From DASPJQ01 sp035299065 (GTDB lineage: Bacteria > Bacteroidota > Bacteroidia > Flavobacteriales_D > UBA2798): a DNA stretch of 39,627 bases. Location: contig DATGXI010000037.1 in the NCBI GenBank assembly GCA_035299065.1, forward strand, positions 1 through 39,627. Reading direction: 5' to 3'. The notes under the pieces were generated by a model that did not search any database, had not been told where the DNA came from, and worked only from the letters and a program-made list of their open reading frames with translations. The translations under genes and the position numbers were made by a program. This document shows, piece after piece, positions 31,702 to 39,519 of the stretch. Numbering within the stretch: position 1 is the stretch's first letter; every line of letters starts with the position of its first letter.

Positions 31702-32670
31702 ATGAAGCATTTAACCATTCTAGTTCCCGCAGGAGAAAATAACCTGAGCAGCATTGTGGGCACGTATAAATTATTTACACGGGCCAATGACTACCACAAA
31801 AAAAACGGGCAAAAACCAGTTTTTAAAATTGAGCTGGCCGGCCTTTCCAAAAAAGTTGATTTTTACGATGGGTTGTTCAGCGCAAAACCACATACAGTTG
31901 TTTCGGCCATTTCAAAGACCGATTTGATTGTGATTCCATCGTTGAACCACAATATAAGCGAAGCCCTTAAAAAAAACAAAGAATTGATTGCCTGGATTGC
32001 GCAACAATACAAAGGTGGAGCGGAAGTGGCCAGTATTTGCACCGGAGCATTCCTGTTGGCTGCAACTGGTTTACTGGAAGGTAAAAAATGTTCCACGCAT
32101 TGGTCGGCAGCTGACACGTTCAGGCACATGTTTCCAGACGTAAATTTACAACCCGATAAGCTCATTACCGATGAAAATGGGATTTACACCAATGGAGGAG
32201 CGTATTCTTTTTTAAACCTCCTGCTTTATTTAATTGAAAAAAAGTATGACCGGCAAACTGCGGTTATGTGTGCCAAGGTTTTTCAAATAGAAATGGACCG
32301 CGAAAGCCAGTCGGATTTTATTGTGTTTAACGGGCAAAAAACGCATGACGATGAAGTAATCAAAAAAGCTCAGGTGTATATTGAAAAAAACCTGCACGAA
32401 AAAATATCCGTTGAACACTTATCGGCAAAATTCATGGTTGGGAGGCGTAATTTTGACAGGCGGTTCATCAAAGCAACGGGCAATACACCGGCTGAATATG
32501 CACAGCGTGTGAAAATGGAGCAGGCTAAAAAAACACTGGAGAACACACGTAAAACCGTAAATGAAGTGATGTATGAAGTGGGCTATAGCGATGTGAAAGC
32601 CTTTCGGGAAGTGTTCAGAAAGGTTACAGGGTTGTCGCCTTTGGTGTATAAGGGTAAGTATGGGAGGTGA
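31702..32670 (+). CDS. GlxA-family transcriptional regulator (DJ-1/PfpI + AraC HTH)
   Basis: A 322-residue regulator. The N-terminal DJ-1/PfpI-like domain (1-190) has the nucleophile-elbow sequence VASICTGAFLLAATGLL, with the Cys kept, and LITDENGIYTNGGAYSFLNLLLYL. The C-terminal AraC HTH pair spans about 225-320 (KISVEHLSAKFMVGRRNFDRRFIKATGNTPAEYAQRVKMEQAKKTLE, VNEVMYEVGYSDVKAFREVFRKVTGLSPLVYKGKY). Such proteins sense a small molecule through the first domain. The most likely targets are its own gene and the divergent DinB-SRPBCC unit. Confidence 0.92.
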   Translation: MKHLTILVPAGENNLSSIVGTYKLFTRANDYHKKNGQKPVFKIELAGLSKKVDFYDGLFSAKPHTVVSAISKTDLIVIPSLNHNISEALKKNKELIAWIAQQYKGGAEVASICTGAFLLAATGLLEGKKCSTHWSAADTFRHMFPDVNLQPDKLITDENGIYTNGGAYSFLNLLLYLIEKKYDRQTAVMCAKVFQIEMDRESQSDFIVFNGQKTHDDEVIKKAQVYIEKNLHEKISVEHLSAKFMVGRRNFDRRFIKATGNTPAEYAQRVKMEQAKKTLENTRKTVNEVMYEVGYSDVKAFREVFRKVTGLSPLVYKGKYGR

Positions 32671-32704
32671 TTTTTTTGATTGTTTACAAGGAAACAAAAA
32701 AAAG
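32671..32704. terminator. Weak bidirectional terminator between converging genes
   Basis: TTGTTT (32680-32685), a 6-nt loop, and AAACAA (32692-32697) form a small A/T stem flanked by a T-run on the left and an A-run on the right, readable in both directions. It lies between the GlxA-type regulator and the converging GAF gene. The stem has little GC, so the call is tentative. Confidence 0.35.
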
Positions 32705-32711
32705 AAACAAT

Positions 32712-33224
32712 TCAATTTTGCGAACGGTTCAAAACCATTGCAACGGCATTGGCCAAAACTTCAACCCCGCGAATTTCATTGGCGGTGGGTATTCTTTTTT
32801 CACGAAAGTAGGTACCAAATGTGCCCAGTACTTTTCCTTCAATAGTTTTAATGGGCAAACTCCATGCACCTATAAAGCCCAGGGCAATGGGAAGGTGTTT
32901 GAGCTCAGCCCATTTATTGTCGGCCGTAAAATCTTCGGTAATTATTACCTGGCTGGTTGCGGCTGCAGCGGCACAGGTGCCAACGTTTGGATCGGGCCTT
33001 ATTCCGTCAATGGCGTTAATGTAGTCAAGCGGTAATTGAGGCGAGGCGCCATTGCGTAACAATCCGCTTTTATCCAACAGTAAAATGGATGAAACGGTAT
33101 CAGGACCAGCGGCTTTTTCGGCAACATGGGTTAAAAAGGCAAGTATATCCTGTTGGTTTTTACCTGCTTCAAGCATGTACAATGATTCCTTGAGACCTTG
33201 CCTGTATAATTCTTCCTGTGTCAA
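32712..33224 (-). CDS. GAF-domain protein
   Basis: A 170-residue single GAF domain protein: ILAFLTHVAEKAAGPDTVSSILLLDKSGLL, then DGIRPDPNVGTCAAAAATSQVIITEDFTADNKWAELKHLP and GFIGAWSLPIKTIEGKVLGTFGTYFREKRIPTANEIRGVEVLANAVAMVL. The cysteine in GTCAAAA and the SxPI-x-G-VLGTF strand are standard for GAF modules found before histidine kinases. No catalytic domain is fused. It may sense a small molecule and signal to another protein. It converges with the GlxA-type regulator. Confidence 0.9.
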   Translation of the reverse strand: MTQEELYRQGLKESLYMLEAGKNQQDILAFLTHVAEKAAGPDTVSSILLLDKSGLLRNGASPQLPLDYINAIDGIRPDPNVGTCAAAAATSQVIITEDFTADNKWAELKHLPIALGFIGAWSLPIKTIEGKVLGTFGTYFREKRIPTANEIRGVEVLANAVAMVLNRSQN

Positions 33225-33300
33225 GCGGGCTAAAATTATAGATAAGGATGACAGGAATCTTACATTTAAACAATAAAAGTTTTAATGTATGGGGGGAAAA

Positions 33301-33861
33301 TTATTGCTTTTTACGCATTGGATACACATAATCAAACCAGGTACTGTCCAGCGTAAACTGTTTTTGAATACTGTCACGCCCAAAATGCACATTGAAATTA
33401 TGTTGTGGTAAGGCCTTTTTTTCGTTGTTAATGTAAAATGTCACAAAAATAAAATCACCACTCTGTTCGAGGAATGCCCCAATTAAATTTATGTATATGG
33501 ATAATTTACGGTATGCAAGTTTGTCGGTAGCATGCTCCCAGTCTTCAATTAGTTTGAGTGGAACATGTTCAATGTGCAAGGGCAATTCAAGGCTTTTTGG
33601 AAGGTCGGGATTTTTGCCAACAAACAAGGTGTCCATTTTTTTCCTGTCGGTAGAGGGGAGTTGTTTGATGTAAGCGGCAATGGCTTGAGCATAAAGTGTA
33701 TTTAGTTCTTTAGCGGATGGCGAATACGGAGCCGGCCCTTTTGATGGTGTTGAAGTATCTCTTGCTACCGTACGTTCTGTAGTTTTTTTTGCAGTTGTGC
33801 CACATGAACATACAAACAGAATGCACACGGCAAAAAATAAAGTGTAGTTGTCAAATTTCAT
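33301..33861 (-). CDS. Lipoprotein of unknown function
   Basis: A 186-residue predicted lipoprotein with FAVCILFVCSC, the lipidated cysteine at residue 20, then GTTAKKTTE. The body has no family I recognise; it ends in strongly basic YPMRKKQ. It starts 4 nt after the stop of the subtilase gene on the same strand, so the two are likely cotranscribed. It could be an accessory or immunity-type partner of the secreted protease, but nothing direct shows this. Confidence 0.75.
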   Translation of the reverse strand: MKFDNYTLFFAVCILFVCSCGTTAKKTTERTVARDTSTPSKGPAPYSPSAKELNTLYAQAIAAYIKQLPSTDRKKMDTLFVGKNPDLPKSLELPLHIEHVPLKLIEDWEHATDKLAYRKLSIYINLIGAFLEQSGDFIFVTFYINNEKKALPQHNFNVHFGRDSIQKQFTLDSTWFDYVYPMRKKQ

Positions 33862-33865
33862 TTTT

Positions 33866-36427
33866 TTAGCGCGATTTCACCAGCTTAAATGTTTGCACGC
33901 TTTCGGGTGAACTAACTGTTACATGGTAAATGCCCGTTTCCCAATCACCTGTTGAAATTGTTTTAGCAATTGAATTTGCCAATACAACCTGGCCAATGCT
34001 GTTGCGAATGGTTACCGTGCAATTTAATTTTGTGTCAATGGTCAGCATATTGGTAAACGGATTAGGATAAACGCTTAACCAGTTATCTCCAAATTCATTT
34101 ATTGAGGCACCACCATAAGGCAACATGGTTGATGAACTGGTACAGCCATTTGCATCGGTTACCATGACCCAATAATCGCCATTTACCAATGGATAATAGC
34201 TTGAATTGGTTGCCCCCGAAATTGGGCCGCCATTTAAATACCATTGGTAATAAATACCCAAAACCGATTCGGCCGTGAACCAATTGGTGTCAAGGCTTAT
34301 GGTAACAGATGGTAATGCATTTACCACAACGTTTATAAAGCTGGTATCGGATTTACAGCCTGCCATGTCAACACCCGTAAGCCAAATTGTTTCAGTCGTA
34401 TCAAATGATGTGCTTGATGTTGCCGAGCCTGTTGACCAAGTATAGGTTTGCAATCCTGCAGCGGCAGTCAGTAAAGCAGGATCTCCTTCGCATATAACGG
34501 AGTCGCCACTTACGTTAACGCTGTAAACGGTTTGTGTAATGGCGCCAAAAGCATTTACTTTTCCGTACCCGTAGGCCATGTTCCACCCGCTGCCTGTAAA
34601 CGAATCGGTATAGGCGCTTGTGCGTATATAATTTCCAAACTCATCCCATCGCATTTGCGGGCAACGCTCCAGTAACAAACCACCAATTCCTGATACTACA
34701 GGCGAGGCCATGGACGTGCCGCCATTGCGCATGTGCATACCATCAGGCAATAATTTATGCGGTGCAAGTGAAATAAGGGATGCTAAAATGGGAAGTGGTC
34801 CAGGACTGAAAGTTACATTTCCTGTTGCAGCCACATCAGGTTTTTCGCGGTTGTCACGTGTAGGCCCACGGCTGCTGGTTGATGCAATTTGCCCTTCAGG
34901 TTCACCCAATGCAACCGGGTTTAAATCATACCCAATGTAATTTTGTATGTTGTTGTAGTTTGCCACGGTAACAACACTTGATAAACACTGGAAGGAAGAC
35001 ACCATTGTTTTTGCCGAGTCAGGCGAAACATAATTTACGATGTCGGGAAATGTGGCAACTGTTGGCACACCTGTGTTTACCATATCAGAAATGCCAAGCC
35101 ATTCGCCACTCCACACATCAAAACGACCTGAACCGGTTGTGGAGAAACGCCAGTTGTACATGCTGCTGTCGGGTTGTTTCATGTGAACCTGCAACATGAG
35201 TACATCGCCATAAATCACTTCGGCATAATAATCAACAATGCCTAAAATATTTCCTGCAGGGCTTAAAATGGTGTCGGTAACGGTTGAATCCAAAAAATCA
35301 AATGCATTCCTAAAATTGCCCTGGCCGCGGTGTTTATAGGCAGGGCTAACCTGGTCGGCACCTACGCTGAATTGCACGTTTTGAAAATCGGCTGTGTCGG
35401 AATACACTTCAAAATACACCGAGCCGTATGGAAACGCATCGCCACCACCGGGCGCATTGTATTCAAACCAGGTAAAACTGGTATCGGCACCAACATAGGT
35501 TTCCAAATGGTAAGGTGCCAGTTGCCCTGAATTTCCCAATGCAGCAACCATTAAGCGCCCGCGTTTGGCTTGTATTAAACTGTCAATGTATTGTGCTGCG
35601 GGATCGCGCCCGTCATGTGTTCCGTAATAATCACCTACGCTGGCGTTAACTACACACGGCATGTTTAACGAGTCGGCAAGTTTATACATGTAATCAACCG
35701 CATCGGCAACTGAGCCCAGCCAATCGGGCAAACTATAATTTGATTTTACCATAACCACCCAGCTGTTGGGCGCTGCACCTGCATGTGTGCCGGTTGAAAA
35801 TCCGTTACCGCAGGCTGTACCAGCAACGGTTGTGCCGTGGCCACTATTGTCAACACTGGTGCAAATGCCTGCATTGATATCGGTACTGTCCCAAATTTGT
35901 CCATAGCCATAGGCGGGTGGCGTTCTTACTGCATCAAAAACCTGGGTTTGGTCCCATATGGCAAGTACACGTGTATTGCCGCTTGCGTCCTGGAAATCGG
36001 GGTGATTAAAGTCAACACCGTCATCAATAAATCCAATTAAAACACCGTTGCCGGTATAACCTTGCGGTAGTGGATAATTGCCATTGTGTACCTGGTTAAC
36101 CCGTGCTTTTACGCGCATGCTGTCGTTCAAAGGTGTTGGGTGTTGTATGTGGTGATTGATGGATTGTAAAAAAGGTTGACGGGCAAGTTCATTTACTTTA
36201 TTGAAAGGGATTGTAACGTGGTGGTAATTTTTAATGCTGTATTTATACGTACCGCCAATTGTTTTGAGGTAATTGATGAGTTCAGTTTTATTGGCACGAA
36301 CAAAATAGGTAACGGGTTGTGTTGAGGCAATGTTTTTATTTTCAACCTGGTTTTTGAAAACAAGGTTTTGTGCATTGGCTGAAAAAACAAACGCGAACAG
36401 GAAGGAGGCAAGAAAAACATGTTTCAT
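33866..36427 (-). CDS. Secreted S8 subtilisin-like protease with T9SS sorting domain
   Basis: An 853-residue secreted serine protease. Signal peptide MKHVFLASFLFAFVFSANAQ; a pro-region with an inhibitor-type fold (about 21-110); catalytic triad D135 in GFIDDGVDF, H197 in NSGHGTTVAG and S572 in NGGTSMASP, with oxyanion Asn near 299 (AALGNSG). Between N299 and S572 lies a long insert of about 270 residues, probably a jelly-roll or PA-like domain, larger than in ordinary subtilases. Ig-like linkers follow (CEGDPALLTAAAGLQTYTWS and TWYQW-like segments). The last 75 residues are a T9SS domain (LSVYPNPFTNML ... ETGIYHVTVS). A -7-like TAAATTTA lies 8 nt before the ATG. Confidence 0.93.
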   Translation of the reverse strand: MKHVFLASFLFAFVFSANAQNLVFKNQVENKNIASTQPVTYFVRANKTELINYLKTIGGTYKYSIKNYHHVTIPFNKVNELARQPFLQSINHHIQHPTPLNDSMRVKARVNQVHNGNYPLPQGYTGNGVLIGFIDDGVDFNHPDFQDASGNTRVLAIWDQTQVFDAVRTPPAYGYGQIWDSTDINAGICTSVDNSGHGTTVAGTACGNGFSTGTHAGAAPNSWVVMVKSNYSLPDWLGSVADAVDYMYKLADSLNMPCVVNASVGDYYGTHDGRDPAAQYIDSLIQAKRGRLMVAALGNSGQLAPYHLETYVGADTSFTWFEYNAPGGGDAFPYGSVYFEVYSDTADFQNVQFSVGADQVSPAYKHRGQGNFRNAFDFLDSTVTDTILSPAGNILGIVDYYAEVIYGDVLMLQVHMKQPDSSMYNWRFSTTGSGRFDVWSGEWLGISDMVNTGVPTVATFPDIVNYVSPDSAKTMVSSFQCLSSVVTVANYNNIQNYIGYDLNPVALGEPEGQIASTSSRGPTRDNREKPDVAATGNVTFSPGPLPILASLISLAPHKLLPDGMHMRNGGTSMASPVVSGIGGLLLERCPQMRWDEFGNYIRTSAYTDSFTGSGWNMAYGYGKVNAFGAITQTVYSVNVSGDSVICEGDPALLTAAAGLQTYTWSTGSATSSTSFDTTETIWLTGVDMAGCKSDTSFINVVVNALPSVTISLDTNWFTAESVLGIYYQWYLNGGPISGATNSSYYPLVNGDYWVMVTDANGCTSSSTMLPYGGASINEFGDNWLSVYPNPFTNMLTIDTKLNCTVTIRNSIGQVVLANSIAKTISTGDWETGIYHVTVSSPESVQTFKLVKSR

Positions 36428-36502
36428 ACAGGCATAAATTTAGGGAATTTTATGGAAGGAGTGGTATGGGTTTGCCAGATTTTTGAGGGGATTTAAGTAT
36501 AA

Positions 36503-36590
36503 TTTACCCACAGAGGTAACAGAGCTGTAGCAGAGGTCCTTGAGAAATCCTCTGTTGTCTCTGCGTGGTTCTTTGCGTTCTATGTGGTTA
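36503..36590. repeat. Compact CACAGAG palindrome without a gene
   Basis: CACAGAG arms (ACCCACAGAGG at 36506-36516, CTCTGCGTGGT at 36559-36569 and TATGTGGTTAG at 36581-36591) with inner pairs such as CAGAGG (36531-36536) and CCTCTG (36549-36554) form a hairpin of about 88 bp. It has the same outer sequence class as the ends of the GxxExxY element but no gene inside. The right end supplies the TAA stop of the HsdR_N gene on the minus strand. Confidence 0.75.
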
Positions 36591-37046
36591 GGTAAGCTGT
36601 GCGAAATCCGGGAAATCATCCAAAAAAACCAGTTCGCCAAGGTTAAAGTCGGCCCGGGCAGCATAATGTTCAAGCCCGTTACTCACCACCACGTAGGTTG
36701 CTTTTATGCTCATGTTGTAATGCGCCATTTGCATAAGGGTATCATGTGTAATTGGAACATCGGGATTTTTGCATTCAACCAGCAAATAGGGGTTACCGGT
36801 TTGATTATAACACAACACATCATACCGGTTAAGTTGTTCGGTGGCGTGTTTTACTTTGCGTTCAATGGCAATAAGACCCGGAAGGTATTTTTTTTTATTG
36901 ACCAAAAAGTGAAGAATATGCTGGCGTACCCACTCCTCGGGAGTAAAAACCACCCATTTTTTGCGAAAATCGTCATAAATATACTGTTTGCCTTTTTCCT
37001 CGGAAAGGCGGTAAGGATAAGGCGGTAAATTTAACGGAACATTCAT
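36588..37046 (-). CDS. Orphan type I restriction HsdR N-terminal-like protein
   Basis: A 152-residue protein with the HsdR_N_2 pattern: MNVPLNLPPYPYRL, DDFRKKWVVFTPEEWVRQHILHFL, then a PD-(D/E)XK core with D76 (RYDVLCY), E91 and K93 (LLVECKNPD) and Q106 (QMAHYN). The active-site residues are intact, but there is no helicase part or modification enzyme nearby. Such single-domain proteins are conserved near holA and AMP nucleosidase in Bacteroidota, so it is likely a housekeeping DNA-processing protein of unknown role. The ATG at 37046 is chosen because of the promoter at 37056-37063. The stop codon lies within a CACAGAG-type repeat. Confidence 0.85.
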   Translation of the reverse strand: MNVPLNLPPYPYRLSEEKGKQYIYDDFRKKWVVFTPEEWVRQHILHFLVNKKKYLPGLIAIERKVKHATEQLNRYDVLCYNQTGNPYLLVECKNPDVPITHDTLMQMAHYNMSIKATYVVVSNGLEHYAARADFNLGELVFLDDFPDFAQLT

Positions 37047-37055
37047 GCTATGGTA

Positions 37056-37063
37056 CAAATATA
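37056..37063 (-). promoter_or_regulatory. -7 promoter element for the HsdR_N-like gene
   Basis: TATATTTG on the minus strand (complement of 37056-37063) is a perfect TAnnTTTG, 9 nt before the ATG at 37046. The -33 side lacks a clear TTG at the right distance. It supports the start at 37046 instead of the longer reading frame. Confidence 0.5.
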
Positions 37064-37103
37064 CTGAAAACAGCCATTTTAAGGTGTTTAAATTATGCAC
37101 TTT

Positions 37104-37130
37104 TTGCAACGGGTTTTTATTGTATTTTAG
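37104..37130 (+). promoter_or_regulatory. Putative promoter for AMP nucleosidase
   Basis: TTG at 37104-37106 (within TTTGC) and TATTTTAG at 37123-37130, a near match to TAnnTTTG, are 16 bp apart, slightly short. The GTG start lies 19 nt downstream. It diverges from the HsdR_N promoter within a 103-bp gap. Confidence 0.35.
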
Positions 37131-37149
37131 GCATTAATACCCAATAACA

Positions 37150-37923
37150 GTGAAGACAAAAGAAGAAATAGTGAACAATTGGTTGCCCCGTTATACGGGC
37201 ACGCCCATTGAAGGATTCAGCAAATACATATTGCTGACCAATTTTGGAAATTACGTACAGTTATTTTCCCAAAAATTCAATGCGCCTATTAACGGTTTGG
37301 ACCGAAGCATGCCCAATTGTACAGCGAACGACATAACCATTATCAATTTTGGAATGGGAAGCGCAAATGCAGCAACCATTATGGACCTGCTGTCAGCCGT
37401 ACAACCCATAGCGGTTTTGTTTTTGGGCAAATGTGGCGGGTTAAAAAAGAAAAATAATTTAGGTGACTGGATTTTACCCATAGCTGCCATTCGTGGTGAG
37501 GGAACCAGCAACGATTATTTTCCGCCTGAGGTTCCCGCATTACCTGCATTTAGTTTGCAGCGCGCGGTTTCAACCACCATTCGTGAGCATAAAAAAGATT
37601 ATTGGACGGGGACGGTGTATACAACCAACCGAAGGGTTTGGGAGCATGATGATGAATTTAAAGAATACCTGCGAAAATTAAGGGTAATGGCCATTGACAT
37701 GGAAACGGCCACCATTTTTACTGCAGGATTTAAAAATAAAATTCCAACAGGAGCTTTGTTGCTGGTGAGTGATCAGCCCATGGTGCCTGAAGGTGTAAAG
37801 ACAGAAGAGAGTGATAAAAAAGTAACGGGTGGCTTTGTAAGCGATCACATAGAAATTGGAATTGATGCGTTGAACGAGATTAAGAACAACGGAAAGTCCA
37901 TTAAGCATTTGAGATTTGATTAA
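37150..37923 (+). CDS. amn: AMP nucleosidase, short Bacteroidota form
   Basis: A 257-residue enzyme of the PNP/UDP phosphorylase fold that splits AMP into adenine and ribose-5-phosphate. Family features: PIEGFSKYILLTNFGNYVQLFS, INFGMGSANAATIMDLL with the phosphate loop-type GMGSANA, VLFLGKCGGLK, IRGEGTSNDYFPPEVPALPAF, the active-site stretch AIDMETATIF near 181-190 and LLVSDQPMVPEG. It lacks the N-terminal domain of the gamma-proteobacterial enzyme, as usual for this phylum. The start is GTG at 37150; no ATG is in frame nearby. Confidence 0.92.
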   Translation: MKTKEEIVNNWLPRYTGTPIEGFSKYILLTNFGNYVQLFSQKFNAPINGLDRSMPNCTANDITIINFGMGSANAATIMDLLSAVQPIAVLFLGKCGGLKKKNNLGDWILPIAAIRGEGTSNDYFPPEVPALPAFSLQRAVSTTIREHKKDYWTGTVYTTNRRVWEHDDEFKEYLRKLRVMAIDMETATIFTAGFKNKIPTGALLLVSDQPMVPEGVKTEESDKKVTGGFVSDHIEIGIDALNEIKNNGKSIKHLRFD

Positions 37924-37969
37924 ATTACCAGACACTAGACGTTGGACGCAATACTGGAGGCTCCGCCAG

Positions 37970-38036
37970 GGATAGAGCCAAATAGCCCCGAAAGAAGTGA
38001 GGGCTATAGGCGATAGCCCGGCCCGCAGGGGGCGGC
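37970..38036 (+). repeat. ATAGCCC three-arm palindromic repeat, copy B
   Basis: The first 52 bp match positions 1-52 with three differences. The ATAGCCC, GGGCTAT and ATAGCCC arms are unchanged, and a GC-rich tail follows (GGCCCGCAGGGGGCGGC). A short stem (CTGGAGGCTCCGCCAG) precedes it. The surrounding gap 37924-38097 also has degenerate gacactagac and ctcaatacacaatact units. The element ends about 60 bp before holA. In copy A it ends about 40-60 bp before eno, so both copies sit the same way relative to the next gene. Confidence 0.85.
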
Positions 38037-38097
38037 AAAAAAACAAAAAAAATAAATGAACATATTTCAATACTCACATCTCAATACACAATACTAG

Positions 38098-39102
38098 TTG
38101 GCCGAGACTCACGAAAATATAATTGATAATTTAAAAAAGAAGATTTACCGGCCGGTATATTTCCTGTGCGGTGAGGAACCTTTTTACATTGATAAAATAA
38201 GCGATTTTGCCGAAAATAAAATACTGGACGAAAGCGAAAAGGATTTCAATTTTCATGTGTTTTACGGGCTGGATACCGATGTGCAAACAATAATAAGCAC
38301 ATGCAAGGCATTTCCCATGATGGGAGAATTTCAATTGGTGATTGTAAAAGAAGCACAGTCGTTAAAGAAGATTGAGGAGTTATTGCCCTACGTTCAAAAC
38401 CCGCAAACAACTACCATTTTATTCCTGTGCCATAAATACAAAAAACCCGATGAGCGAAAAGAATTTGGGAAGGCCATTAAAAAAAACTCGGTTTACTTTG
38501 TTTCAGACAAAGTGAAGGATTATAAACTGGGTGAGTGGATTGAAGGTTTTGTAAAAACACATAAATTAAAAATCGGACAAAAAAGTGCCGCCCTGCTTGC
38601 AGAATTTTTAGGAAATGATCTTTCAAAAATCAACAATGAAATTGAAAAACTAAAAATTTTATTGCCCGAAGGAGCGGAAATTACACCCGAAGACATTCAA
38701 AAAAACATTGGCATAAGCAAAGACTACAACGTATTTGAATTGCAGAATGCATTGGGAACAAAAGACATTTTAAAAGCCAATAAAATTGTTGATTATTTTG
38801 GAAAGAACGAAAAAACGCACAATGTTTTGATGGTTTTGCCCTCATTGTACACGTTTTTTACACGCCTTATAAAAATTCACGGTTTGCCTTCTAAAAACGA
38901 TAAAGCTGCAGGAGAGGCCCTGGGCATGCACCCGTTTATTGCCAAAGATTTTTTGAAGTATGCACAAAATTATCCCATGCCCAAGCTGGTAAAAATTTTT
39001 CAGCATTTGGAGCAAGCCGATTTAAGGGCCAAGGGATTGGATACAACCGGCATTTCGGGTGGTGAGATATTGAAGGAATTAATGTTTAAAATATTGCACT
39101 AG
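38098..39102 (+). CDS. holA: DNA polymerase III subunit delta
   Basis: The clamp-loader subunit that opens the beta sliding clamp during replication. A 334-residue protein, as expected. Typical opening NLKKKIYRPVYFLCGEEPFYIDKISDF, then LPYVQNPQTTTILFLCHKYKKPDERKEFGKAIKK, and LAEFLGNDLSKINNEIEKL near the lid region and ISKDYNVFELQNALGTKDILKANKIVDYF in the collar domain. There is no ATG before residue 77, so the TTG at 38098 is the start. An in-frame TAG lies directly before it. Divergent evolution of this subunit is normal; the family call rests on the Bacteroidota-type motifs. Confidence 0.92.
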   Translation: MAETHENIIDNLKKKIYRPVYFLCGEEPFYIDKISDFAENKILDESEKDFNFHVFYGLDTDVQTIISTCKAFPMMGEFQLVIVKEAQSLKKIEELLPYVQNPQTTTILFLCHKYKKPDERKEFGKAIKKNSVYFVSDKVKDYKLGEWIEGFVKTHKLKIGQKSAALLAEFLGNDLSKINNEIEKLKILLPEGAEITPEDIQKNIGISKDYNVFELQNALGTKDILKANKIVDYFGKNEKTHNVLMVLPSLYTFFTRLIKIHGLPSKNDKAAGEALGMHPFIAKDFLKYAQNYPMPKLVKIFQHLEQADLRAKGLDTTGISGGEILKELMFKILH

Positions 39103-39105
39103 GAT

Positions 39106-39519
39106 ATGAATTATTGGTTGGTTAAATCGGAACCTGACGTGTATGGATGGGACCATTTGGTAAAGGAAAAAGAAGGCACCTGGGATGGTGTGCGCAATTA
39201 CCAGGCACGGAATAATTTAAAAGCCATGAAAAAGGGTGACCTGGTGTTGTTTTACCATTCACAAACCACCAAAGATGTTGTTGGCGTAGCTGAAGTTAGC
39301 AAAGAGTTTTTTCCGGATCCTACTACGGATGATGCTGCATGGGTGTCGGTAAAACTCAAGCCGTATAAAAAGTTTGTTGAACCTGTTACGTTAACTGCAA
39401 TTAAAGCCAATGAAAAAATAACTGAGCTTATTATGTTGCGCAACGGGCGTTTATCTGTAATGCCGGTAAGCAAGACTGAATTCAATGAAATTGTAAAAAT
39501 GGCCAAAACAAAACTATGA
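39106..39519 (+). CDS. EVE-domain protein
   Basis: A 137-residue PUA-like EVE domain: MNYWLVKSEPDVYGWDHL, EGTWDGVRNYQARNNLKAMKKGDLVLFYHS, VGVAEVSKEFFPDPT and ITELIMLRNGRLSVMPVSKTEFNEIVKM. EVE domains bind modified bases in DNA or RNA, and the residues WDGVRNYQARNNL that line the pocket are present. The start is 3 nt after the holA stop, so it is part of that unit. The next gene overlaps the stop codon as ATGA. Confidence 0.94.
   Translation: MNYWLVKSEPDVYGWDHLVKEKEGTWDGVRNYQARNNLKAMKKGDLVLFYHSQTTKDVVGVAEVSKEFFPDPTTDDAAWVSVKLKPYKKFVEPVTLTAIKANEKITELIMLRNGRLSVMPVSKTEFNEIVKMAKTKL

Noticed and set aside
36588..37046. Part of a type I restriction-modification system
   Set aside because: Only the N-terminal nuclease-like domain is present; no helicase, HsdM or HsdS gene is in the neighbourhood.
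36588..37109. Longer version of the HsdR_N-like gene starting at 37109
   Set aside because: The extra 21 residues would cover the perfect TATATTTG promoter element, and the family usually starts near MNVPLNLPPY.
38056..38097. 13-codon reading frame (ATG to TAG) just before the holA TTG start as a leader peptide
   Set aside because: It lies in a low-complexity repeat, has no ribosome site and no attenuator-like structure after it.
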